Source: Chryseolinea sp. H1M3-3 (lineage in GTDB: Bacteria > Bacteroidota > Bacteroidia > Cytophagales > Cyclobacteriaceae). From it: DNA of 64,000 nucleotides. The stretch's first letter is position 1. Each line of letters starts with the position of its first letter. The DNA lies in assembly GCF_029360725.1 (NCBI RefSeq), contig NZ_JARKMY010000001.1:1302001-1366000 (forward strand). Direction: 5' to 3'. The notes beneath the pieces were generated by a model, which worked only from the letters and a program-made list of their open reading frames with translations, did no database searches and was not told the DNA's origin. Below are positions 27,192 to 34,766 of the stretch, piece after piece. Position numbers and translations under genes: made by a program.

Positions 27192-27596
27192 ATGAATACC
27201 ATTAGCATCCAGGTTCCGTCTATCGCGGAGAACATCAGAATGATTGAAAGTTTTATAGATAATGCAAAAGAACGTTTTCATTTAGATGATGACATTTATG
27301 GTAACATCATGATAGCTGTCACTGAAGCGGTAAATAATGCAATCAAGCACGGGAATGCGAATAACAAAGATAAGAATGTCCACCTGGCTCTTTCCTTAGA
27401 TGACAGTATGATTCGCTTCGTGGTTAAGGACGAGGGTGAGGGGTTTGATTTTGACAATTTGCCGGATCCTACGGCTCCAGAAAACCTTGAAAAGCTGGGT
27501 GGCAGAGGTATTTTTCTAATGAAACATCTTTCTGATGAAGTCGACTTTAAGGATAGGGGCCGCGTCGTTGAATTGTCCTTTTATATTAATGTTTAA
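27192..27596 (+). CDS. RsbW-like serine kinase/anti-sigma ATPase (HATPase_c_2)
   Basis: 134 residues, typical for the stand-alone GHKL ATPases of the SpoIIAB/RsbW type. The N-box is AVTEAVNNAIKHGN, the G1-like box DEGEGFDFDNLPDP, and GGRGIFLMKHLSDEV is the G2 box. No kinase partner, STAS or sigma factor is adjacent. Such proteins phosphorylate anti-sigma-factor antagonists or bind sigma factors; in Bacteroidota the partner is unknown. Its stop overlaps the ybeY start by 1 bp (taATG). Confidence 0.9.
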   Translation: MNTISIQVPSIAENIRMIESFIDNAKERFHLDDDIYGNIMIAVTEAVNNAIKHGNANNKDKNVHLALSLDDSMIRFVVKDEGEGFDFDNLPDPTAPENLEKLGGRGIFLMKHLSDEVDFKDRGRVVELSFYINV

Positions 27597-28027
27597 TGCC
27601 TGCGATCCATATTTTCTATGAAGACGTTTCATTTCGTCTCAAATTGATCAGAAATAAGAAATCCTGGATTAAGAAAGTAATCGAAGCTGAACACAAGAAA
27701 CTTGGTGTATTGAACTATATTTTTTGTTCTGATGCTTTATTGCTTAAAATGAACTTGGAATATCTAGGGCACAATACTCTAACTGACATAATAACCTTCA
27801 ATAACTCACAAGAAGAAACCCTGATTGAGGGAGATATTTATATCAGTATTGAGAGAGTAAGAGAAAATGCCCATAAGTTTGCGTCTGGCTTTGAAAACGA
27901 ACTCCACCGTGTGATGATCCATGGCGTATTGCATCTGCTTGGGTACTCGGACAAAACCAGGGCTCAAAAATTAGCCATGCGAAAAAAGGAGGATGAGTGT
28001 TTAGCTTTGGGGACGAAATTGCATTGA
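27596..28027 (+). CDS. ybeY: endoribonuclease YbeY
   Basis: 143 residues. A single-strand-specific zinc RNase for 16S rRNA 3'-end maturation and ribosome quality control. The metal motif is IHGVLHLLGYSDKT; the two His are present, and the usual third His is replaced by Ser-Asp, a variant I associate with Bacteroidota (GYxDK). The N-terminal part has FHFRLK-like FRLKLIRNKKSWIKKVIEAE and NTLTDIITFN. Translationally coupled to the ATPase gene by 1 bp. Confidence 0.94.
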   Translation: MPAIHIFYEDVSFRLKLIRNKKSWIKKVIEAEHKKLGVLNYIFCSDALLLKMNLEYLGHNTLTDIITFNNSQEETLIEGDIYISIERVRENAHKFASGFENELHRVMIHGVLHLLGYSDKTRAQKLAMRKKEDECLALGTKLH

Positions 28028-28029
28028 AT

Positions 28030-28045
28030 TGTTCCACGTGAAACT
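28030..28045. promoter_or_regulatory. candidate parS (ParB-binding) site 1
   Basis: TGTTCCACGTGAAACT matches the widely conserved parS consensus TGTTNCACGTGAAACA at 15 of 16 positions (N counted as a match). It lies 3 bp after the ybeY stop. The pairing with site 2 at 28086 raises confidence. No parB or parA is in the window. Confidence 0.75.
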
Positions 28046-28048
28046 AAT

Positions 28049-28077
28049 TGTGGAAATGTGGATGAAATTGTGGGTAA
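28049..28077 (-). repeat. three TGTGG repeats resembling DnaA boxes between two parS-like sites
   Basis: On the plus strand TGTGGAAAT (28049), TGTGGATGA (28057) and TGTGGGTAA (28069) read on the minus strand as ATTTCCACA, TCATCCACA and TTACCCACA, similar to the DnaA-box consensus TTATNCACA. TTACCCACA is the best, one mismatch from it. Confidence 0.45.
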
Positions 28078-28085
28078 CATTTATA

Positions 28086-28101
28086 AGTTCCACGTGGAAC
28101 A
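28086..28101. promoter_or_regulatory. candidate parS (ParB-binding) site 2
   Basis: AGTTCCACGTGGAACA has a perfect 14-bp palindromic core GTTCCACGTGGAAC, and its reverse complement is TGTTCCACGTGGAACT, one or two changes from the parS consensus. It sits 6 bp before the mnmG start and 56 bp from site 1. Confidence 0.75.
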
Positions 28102-28107
28102 GCGACT

Positions 28108-29973
28108 ATGTTTAAAGAATACGATGTAATAGTAATTGGTGCGGGTCACGCCGGGTGCGAGGCCGCCTATGCGGCAGCAACAATGGGTTCAAAGGTGCTG
28201 CTGGTAACCATGAATATGAACACAATAGCTCAAATGTCGTGCAATCCCGCTATGGGAGGTGTGGCAAAGGGGCAAATAGTGCGAGAAATCGATGCGTTAG
28301 GTGGACAGTCTGGCCTTGTCTCGGATAAATCCATGATCCAATTCCGGATGTTGAATCTATCCAAAGGTCCGGCGATGTGGAGTCCTAGAACGCAGAATGA
28401 TCGCATGCGCTTTTCGGAGGAGTGGCGATTAACTCTTGAACGGAATCAAAACGTTGATTTTTGGCAGGAAATGGCGAGCAGCCTTGTCATTGAGGGGGGT
28501 AAGGTATCCGGCATTATAACAGCATTGGGATTAAAAATCAGGGGAAGGGCCGTAGTCCTTACCAATGGAACTTTCTTAAACGGCAAAATTCATATTGGTG
28601 AAAAACATTTCGGTGGAGGCCGGGCGGCGGAAGGTGCGGCCTTCGGCATAACAGAACAATTGACCAAAGTTGGTTTTGAGGCAGGCCGAATGAAAACAGG
28701 CACACCTCCTCGAATAGATGGGCGAAGTCTAAATTATGCCAAGATGGAGGAGCAAAAAGGCGACCTTAACCCCGGTAAGTTTTCATTTCTTCCCGAATCG
28801 CAACCGTTGTCGGCCCAAGTAAGCTGTTGGATAACATATACCAACGAAGAGGTACATAATGAACTAAAGAAAGGATTTGACAAATCTCCAATGTTTCAGG
28901 GTAGAATAAAAGGGCTTGGTCCTAGGTATTGTCCATCAGTGGAAGATAAAATTAACAGGTTTGCCGAAAGAGAAAGACACCAAATTTTTGTCGAGCCTGA
29001 GGGCTGGAATACGGTGGAGATATATGTAAATGGGTTTTCCACGTCGCTACCAGAAGATGTCCAATATAAAGCACTTACCAAGATTCCTGGTTTTGAAAAT
29101 GCCAAAATGTTTAGACCTGGATACGCAATTGAATACGATTATTTCCCGCCTACGCAATTGAAGTCTACTTTGGAAACACAACTAATTGATAACCTGTTTT
29201 TTGCAGGTCAAATTAATGGAACTACAGGATACGAGGAAGCCGCCAGCCAAGGCCTAATGGCAGGGATTAATGCGCATAATAAAGTTCATGGATGCGATCC
29301 ATTTATTCTAAAAAGATCCGACGCATACATTGGCGTTCTAATTGACGATTTGGTAAACAAGGGCACTCAGGAACCTTATCGTATGTTTACGTCTCGGGCA
29401 GAGTATCGCATCCTTCTTAGACAAGATAATGCGGATATCCGACTAACTGAGCTTGGACATAAGATAGGACTGGCCAGCGACGAGAGGTTAGACATAGTCA
29501 AGTCGAAAATATCGGCCGTGGCCACGTTGACACAGGAACTCAATAAACTTCGACTTAACCCGGATTCCATTAATTCAAGCTTGGCTCAATTAAATACTTC
29601 CGAAATCAGGGAAAAAATAACCGCTTCCCAGCTATTAAAAAGGCCACAGATAGGCATCGAGGATTTGAAAAAGCTGCATGGGAATATAAAAACGATGTTG
29701 GAATCTTATTCGCCCGAGGTTCTTCAACAAGCCGAAATAAACATTAAATACGAGAGTTACATCGAACGCGAGCAACACAACGCGCTAAGGATAGGAAGCC
29801 TCGAAAGTTACAAAATCCTGGAAGACTTTGATTATGACCGAGTTAAGGCATTGTCCTCGGAGGCGCGCGAAAAACTAAAAAAGGTTAGGCCAGAAACCGT
29901 CGGTCAGGCATCAAGAATTAGCGGTGTTTCTCCAGCCGATGTTTCGGTACTAACTATTTACATGGGCAAATGA
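28108..29973 (+). CDS. mnmG: tRNA uridine-5-carboxymethylaminomethyl(34) synthesis enzyme MnmG
   Basis: 621 residues, the usual length. With MnmE it uses FAD, methylene-tetrahydrofolate and glycine or ammonium to modify U34 of tRNAs. Features are the FAD fold VIVIGAGHAGCEAAYAAATM, SCNPAMGGVAKGQIVREIDA, FLNGKIHIGEKHFGGGR, MKTGTPPRIDGRSL, FAGQINGTTGYEEAASQG and TSRAEYRILLRQDNAD. All signature segments are intact. Its 5' gap carries two parS-like sites. The next gene overlaps its stop by 4 bp (ATGA). mnmG borders oriC in many bacteria. Confidence 0.98.
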   Translation: MFKEYDVIVIGAGHAGCEAAYAAATMGSKVLLVTMNMNTIAQMSCNPAMGGVAKGQIVREIDALGGQSGLVSDKSMIQFRMLNLSKGPAMWSPRTQNDRMRFSEEWRLTLERNQNVDFWQEMASSLVIEGGKVSGIITALGLKIRGRAVVLTNGTFLNGKIHIGEKHFGGGRAAEGAAFGITEQLTKVGFEAGRMKTGTPPRIDGRSLNYAKMEEQKGDLNPGKFSFLPESQPLSAQVSCWITYTNEEVHNELKKGFDKSPMFQGRIKGLGPRYCPSVEDKINRFAERERHQIFVEPEGWNTVEIYVNGFSTSLPEDVQYKALTKIPGFENAKMFRPGYAIEYDYFPPTQLKSTLETQLIDNLFFAGQINGTTGYEEAASQGLMAGINAHNKVHGCDPFILKRSDAYIGVLIDDLVNKGTQEPYRMFTSRAEYRILLRQDNADIRLTELGHKIGLASDERLDIVKSKISAVATLTQELNKLRLNPDSINSSLAQLNTSEIREKITASQLLKRPQIGIEDLKKLHGNIKTMLESYSPEVLQQAEINIKYESYIEREQHNALRIGSLESYKILEDFDYDRVKALSSEAREKLKKVRPETVGQASRISGVSPADVSVLTIYMGK

Positions 29974-30860
29974 TTGAGGTGACTAATTGCCCCATTTGCA
30001 ATGGCAAGAACTTTGTGCCCTACCTCCAGTGTTGCGATCACTCAGTTACACAAGAAACGTTTAGCCTTATTAAATGCACCAAGTGTGGACTTGTCATTAC
30101 CTCACCGCGACCCGACGATCTCGAAATTCAAAAATACTACGCGTCGTCTACATATATCTCTCACTTAGGCACCGCTCAAACGTTACTCGACCGAATCTAC
30201 CTTTTTGCCAGAAGCTTTACGTTGCGTTGGAAATGGTCAATAGTCGAACGAAACATTCTGCCAACACTCGAAAAAAAAATCTTAGATTTTGGGTGTGGCA
30301 CTGGCGAGTTTTTAAGAACCGCCAAACAACATTCCTGGAACGTAGCCGGTGTCGAACCGTCGGAGAATGCCCGGACACAAGCCTCACCCGAAGTTTTTAA
30401 TCACATTAAAAGTTCTTTGCCAAATTTTTCAAATCAAACATTTAATGTTATTACACTCTGGCATGTTTTAGAACATGTAAGCGATTTGGATTCTACCATC
30501 GGTGACCTTAAAAATCATTTAACACAAGAGGGCACACTATTTATTGCAGTACCAAACCACAGCAGTTGGGATGGGAAACATTACCAGGAAAAATGGGCTG
30601 GATATGACGTGCCAAGGCATTTCTGGCACTTCAACTCCAAAAACATGTTAATGTTACTTGAGAATCACTCTCTGGAGCTGGTTGAAATAATACCGATGAG
30701 GCTAGACGCGTTTTATATCAGTTTGTTGTCAGAAAAATACAGTCACAACCGCATGTCGGCGGTCGGCTTAATTAAAGCGTTTTTTTATGGATGTTTCAGT
30801 AATGTCAATGCTAAAAAAAATAACGAATATTCAAGTTTAATTTATGTAGCACGTAAATGA
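29970..30860 (+). CDS. class I SAM-dependent methyltransferase with N-terminal zinc ribbon
   Basis: 296 residues. Four cysteines in CPIC (residues 7-10) and CTKC (near 36-39) form a probable zinc ribbon, followed by a Methyltransf_23 domain with SAM motif ILDFGCGTGEFLRTAKQHSW near residues 105-125 and VEPS. IKCTKCGLVITSPRPD is typical of the family. HVLEHVSDLDSTI and PNHSSWDGKHYQEKW follow. The substrate is unknown; such genes often methylate small molecules or sugars. Sense-strand composition is unusually C-rich for this window (see findings). Coupled to mnmG and to the next gene by 4-bp overlaps. Confidence 0.85.
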   Translation: MIEVTNCPICNGKNFVPYLQCCDHSVTQETFSLIKCTKCGLVITSPRPDDLEIQKYYASSTYISHLGTAQTLLDRIYLFARSFTLRWKWSIVERNILPTLEKKILDFGCGTGEFLRTAKQHSWNVAGVEPSENARTQASPEVFNHIKSSLPNFSNQTFNVITLWHVLEHVSDLDSTIGDLKNHLTQEGTLFIAVPNHSSWDGKHYQEKWAGYDVPRHFWHFNSKNMLMLLENHSLELVEIIPMRLDAFYISLLSEKYSHNRMSAVGLIKAFFYGCFSNVNAKKNNEYSSLIYVARK

Positions 30861-32545
30861 ATATTTTAAAAAATACTCATTGGCTACTGTTTTGCATCTT
30901 CCTTACAGCTTGTGCAAGGCAAACTACGCCAACCGGTGGGCCCAAAGACTCTATACCTCCCACATTAGTAAACTCAAACCCAGTCCATGAGCAACTAAAC
31001 TTCAGTGGCAAAACTATCGACATGACGTTCTCTGAGGCCGTTATTCTAAATAATCCAAAAGAACAATTGATCATCACGCCCGACCTTGGAGAGGACGTCG
31101 ATGTAAAAACAAAAAAAAACCAAGTTACAATCACACTTACTAACGCACTAAAGGAAAACACTACCTACTCGATAAACTTCCGAGAGGCGATACAAGACAT
31201 CACTGAAAAAAATCCGGCACAGATGTTAAAGCTCGCATTCAGCACCGGCGACTATATTGACTCTCTATCCATCGACGGGACTATTTACGATCTGCTAACA
31301 GGTAAAGAATTGAAGGATGCAACGATTGGCCTATACACATCAGATACATTTAATATCTTCAAGCATCGTCCAACATATCTCACTAAATCAGATAGTAAGG
31401 GAAAATTCAAAATCGAAAACCTTAAACCAGCACAATATTTTATCTATGGTCTAGATGACAAAAACAAAAATCTTATAGCCGACAGCCGCACAGAGTCATA
31501 TGGCTTCCTCCGAGAACCGATTGTTTTAGCGAAAGATACATCTCAAATTAGCATACCCCTGTTTCGTCTCGACAGTCGTCCATTAAAACTAACAAGTGCA
31601 AGGCCATTTGGAACATACTTCAACATAAAAACCACTAAAAGTTTAACATCATACGCCCTTTCTGCCAACAAAGAAAAGAACATCGTCTCAAGCTTCGGAG
31701 AAGACCTTTCCAACATTAAAGTATATAACACATTTAAGGATATGGATAGCGTACAAATTCACTTTACGGCACGAGACAGCCTAAGCAATATCCTCGACAC
31801 TTTATTATATGTAAAGTTTCTTGAACGTGACACAAGACCAGAGCCGTTCGAGTTTTCGTTGCAAAATTTCCAGCTCACCAACACAAAAGGAATTCTTAAA
31901 GGGCAGATAAAATTCTCAAAACCGATAGAGCAGATAAATTTCGACAGTCTATACTATGTTATAGACTCTACCCGAATAGTACCATTTTCTCCAGAAAACT
32001 TTTCCTGGGACACCCTCAACAACCTACTCTCTATCGAGAAAAAAATTGATAGAAGCCTCCTAATACCTCAAAAAGAAGAACAACAAAAACAACCCTCCAC
32101 ACCACAACTCACCACCAAAAACAAACAAACAACAACAACAAATAACCAATTGCACCTAGGAAAATCGGCATTCATTAGCATCGAATCTGACAGCTCAAAA
32201 CGAATAACAGAAAAAATTACTCCGATGAAATTAGAAGATACAGGAATAATTTTTGTCCAGGTAGAAACAAAAGCGCCTCATTTCATTATACAACTGCTAA
32301 CATCTGACTTTAAAGTCATCGACACCAAACGTAACATCAAAAAAACAAGCTTTGAAGACCTTAAACCAGGAGACTATCAAATTCGTTTAATAGTAGATAA
32401 GAATGACGATGGAAAATGGGACGCTGGTGACTATTTTCTTAAGGATGAACCTGAACATGTAGTCTTTTATAAGAACGAAAAAGGAGTCGCTCTAATAAAC
32501 CTAAAAGCAAATTGGGAGCTTGGCCCTTTGTTGATAAAAGACTAA
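30857..32545 (+). CDS. Ig-like (SbsA/BIG_5-type) domain lipoprotein
   Basis: 562 residues. The signal ends FCIFLTAC with Cys19, then QTTPTGGPKDSIPPTLVNSN, the family start for Bacteroidota lipoproteins of this type. An Ig-like domain follows at about 38-125, with IDMTFSEAVILNN and YSINFREAIQDITEKNP. A carboxypeptidase-regulatory-like beta domain (SIDGTIYDLLTGKELKDATI) is next. A Gln/Thr/Asn low-complexity stretch lies at about 412-432 and a C-terminal domain ends WELGPLLIKD. It is probably surface- or periplasm-facing on the outer membrane. Function unknown. It is the last gene before the AT-rich gap. Confidence 0.8.
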   Translation: MNILKNTHWLLFCIFLTACARQTTPTGGPKDSIPPTLVNSNPVHEQLNFSGKTIDMTFSEAVILNNPKEQLIITPDLGEDVDVKTKKNQVTITLTNALKENTTYSINFREAIQDITEKNPAQMLKLAFSTGDYIDSLSIDGTIYDLLTGKELKDATIGLYTSDTFNIFKHRPTYLTKSDSKGKFKIENLKPAQYFIYGLDDKNKNLIADSRTESYGFLREPIVLAKDTSQISIPLFRLDSRPLKLTSARPFGTYFNIKTTKSLTSYALSANKEKNIVSSFGEDLSNIKVYNTFKDMDSVQIHFTARDSLSNILDTLLYVKFLERDTRPEPFEFSLQNFQLTNTKGILKGQIKFSKPIEQINFDSLYYVIDSTRIVPFSPENFSWDTLNNLLSIEKKIDRSLLIPQKEEQQKQPSTPQLTTKNKQTTTTNNQLHLGKSAFISIESDSSKRITEKITPMKLEDTGIIFVQVETKAPHFIIQLLTSDFKVIDTKRNIKKTSFEDLKPGDYQIRLIVDKNDDGKWDAGDYFLKDEPEHVVFYKNEKGVALINLKANWELGPLLIKD

Positions 32546-32861
32546 CAACCTGTGGATATCTTTTGAAAGTGCGATCATAATCAAACAAATTTCCTAAGGT
32601 GCCCTATATCTGCTAGGCCTATGTGTATAACATAGACTTTACCAACATCCATCAACAATACATTCGATCCACAACTCATTTTTCCACACCGACTAACGCA
32701 TGTTTAAAAACTACAAAACCAACTGATGTTTAACAACTTACTCCTAGATACATATCCACATTAACTCAACACTGAAAAACAGGATGAACTAGTTCACATA
32801 TACACACTGTTAATTATAGTAATAAAAATATATATTATATAAGAATAATAAGGACCAACCC
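32546..32861. other. candidate chromosomal replication origin (oriC) region
   Basis: No gene is visible in this 316-bp gap. It holds about six DnaA-box-like 9-mers: TTATACACA (minus strand, 32622-32630), matching TTATNCACA exactly; ATATCCACA (minus 32551-32559 and plus 32752-32760), ATATACACA (32798-32806) and TTTTCCACA (32680-32688), each one mismatch away; and CGATCCACA (32665-32673), two mismatches away. A 40-bp AT-only run with only one or two G at its end follows at about 32810-32850, like a DNA-unwinding element. It is 4.4 kb from the parS pair at 28,030-28,101. dnaA is not adjacent. Confidence 0.6.
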
Positions 32862-34727
32862 ATGCGGATAACATTCTTACTAATATTTCTTGCCACAATA
32901 GTGCAGGCCCAGAATCAAGAGGAGATTCAGTTAGCAAACGAATATGTTTTGAAGGGAGATAAAAAGAAAGCACTTGAGCTTTTTAAAGAACTCTCAAAAC
33001 ATGATGTTAATTATCCTTACATTTATAACAACTACTTTAATTTATTACTGGATCTAAGTGCATATGACGACGCTCAAAAACTTGTACAAAAACTTTCAAA
33101 AAAAGATCCACTTAACATCCAATACAATCTTGACCTTGGACTGATTTACGTTCGATCCGGTGACTTGGCCAAAGCAGATCGATACTACAAAGACCTAATT
33201 TCAGGCAACAAAGGCAGTGTCCAACGGATCAAAATGATGTCTGATTTTTTTATGTCAAGATCCCTGATCGACTACGGTATTCAGGCGTTGACTGAGAGCA
33301 GGCAAGCGTTGGGAAATCCTTATCTTTTTTGTCTCGAGTTAGCAATGCTTCACCGAATAAAGGGAAATCAGGATAAGATGGTTCAAGAATACCTTAGCTA
33401 TGTCACCCAGAGTTCAGCCAATATTCAGTATGTAAAAAACGTGATGCAAGCGTTATTGACGAAGCCTGAGGAGTTGGAAAGCCTAGAAAAGCTTTTGTAC
33501 GAAAAAATCCAAGCAGACCCAGACATAGAAGTCTATTCCGATCTTTTAATCTGGGTAACGATGCAACAGAAAAACTTTTACGCATCATTCATTCAAGCTC
33601 GTGCCTACGATAAACGCTATAAGCGCGAAGGTGAAAAATCTATGGAGGTCGCGCGTGTTGCGCTCGACAATGAGGATTATGACAACGCGCTAAAGGTCTA
33701 TCGTTGGGTTATACGTGAATTTCCCAATGGACAAACCTACTTGTTAGCCCGACTTGGCCTTATCCGTACGCGTGAAGCACGAGTCAAAAATACATTTCCA
33801 ATTAACAGAGATTCGGTCAACATCCTTATTGCTGATTATAAAGATTTTATTAAGCAATATCCGGATAATGTGAATGCATTGGAAGCAGCAAGAAGCGAAG
33901 CGTTGCTTTTTGCGAATTATTTGGACCAAAAGGATTCGGCTGTACAAATAATTTCAAAACTTATCGCTAACCCTCGGGCATCGTTACATCTTAAATCAAA
34001 GGCCAAACTCGATCTTGGAGACATATATTTATTAAAAGGAGAGCCATGGGAATCGACTTTACTGTATTCACAGGTTGAAAAAATCCAAAAGGAGAACCCA
34101 TTAGGATACGAAGCAAAACTAAAAAACGCCAAACTTTCTTACTACAAGGGGAATTTCCGTTTAGCTCAAGAACATCTAGATATACTTAAGCAAGCAACGA
34201 CGAGGGAAATTTCAAATGATGCATTGGATCTTAGTATGCGCATTAAAGAAAACATTGCTTTTGATTCTATTGGAGAAGCCTTAAAGCAGTATGCATCAAT
34301 AGAGTTGTTATTATATCAAAACAAAAATGATCAGGCACTCCAAAGAATTCAACAATTGAAAGAAGGCCGGACTTCTAACCTTTCAACATCTAGTTTGGAT
34401 TCTGCGAAAATGATTTCCAACCAAGCCATTCTTGACGACGTATATTGGCTAGAGGCAAATATTAGAATGCGGCAGGGGGAATTTGAGAACTCAATTTCTT
34501 TGCTACAAAAAATCATCAAAGATTATGGTGACGATATCCTGGCAGATGATGCATACTTCTTGCAGGGGGAAATCTACGAACGTCAACTTGCACAAAAAGA
34601 CAAAGCGATGGAGATTTACCGCGAATTTTTAAACAAATATCCAGGCAGTGTATATGCCGCCGAGGCCCGAAAAAGATTTAGATTACTGCGTGGAGATTTC
34701 AGCGGGCAAGAACAACCTCAACTGTAG
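32862..34727 (+). CDS. tetratricopeptide-repeat protein, periplasmic
   Basis: 621 residues with a signal peptide (MRITFLLIFLATIVQAQ). Helical repeats with TPR-like spacing run through most of the protein: VLKGDKKKALELFKELSK, LGLIYVRSGDLAKADRYYKD, VALDNEDYDNALKVYRWVIR, LDLGDIYLLKGEPWESTLLY, AYFLQGEIYERQLAQKDKAM and EFLNKYPGSVYAAEARKRF. The last repeats resemble YbgF/TolA-associated TPRs. Such proteins are scaffolds for protein complexes in the periplasm; the partner cannot be told. It is the first gene after the candidate origin. Confidence 0.85.
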   Translation: MRITFLLIFLATIVQAQNQEEIQLANEYVLKGDKKKALELFKELSKHDVNYPYIYNNYFNLLLDLSAYDDAQKLVQKLSKKDPLNIQYNLDLGLIYVRSGDLAKADRYYKDLISGNKGSVQRIKMMSDFFMSRSLIDYGIQALTESRQALGNPYLFCLELAMLHRIKGNQDKMVQEYLSYVTQSSANIQYVKNVMQALLTKPEELESLEKLLYEKIQADPDIEVYSDLLIWVTMQQKNFYASFIQARAYDKRYKREGEKSMEVARVALDNEDYDNALKVYRWVIREFPNGQTYLLARLGLIRTREARVKNTFPINRDSVNILIADYKDFIKQYPDNVNALEAARSEALLFANYLDQKDSAVQIISKLIANPRASLHLKSKAKLDLGDIYLLKGEPWESTLLYSQVEKIQKENPLGYEAKLKNAKLSYYKGNFRLAQEHLDILKQATTREISNDALDLSMRIKENIAFDSIGEALKQYASIELLLYQNKNDQALQRIQQLKEGRTSNLSTSSLDSAKMISNQAILDDVYWLEANIRMRQGEFENSISLLQKIIKDYGDDILADDAYFLQGEIYERQLAQKDKAMEIYREFLNKYPGSVYAAEARKRFRLLRGDFSGQEQPQL

Positions 34728-34766
34728 TTACGGTAGTACTGTAGTCTTCCTGAAGAAGCAAGCGAG

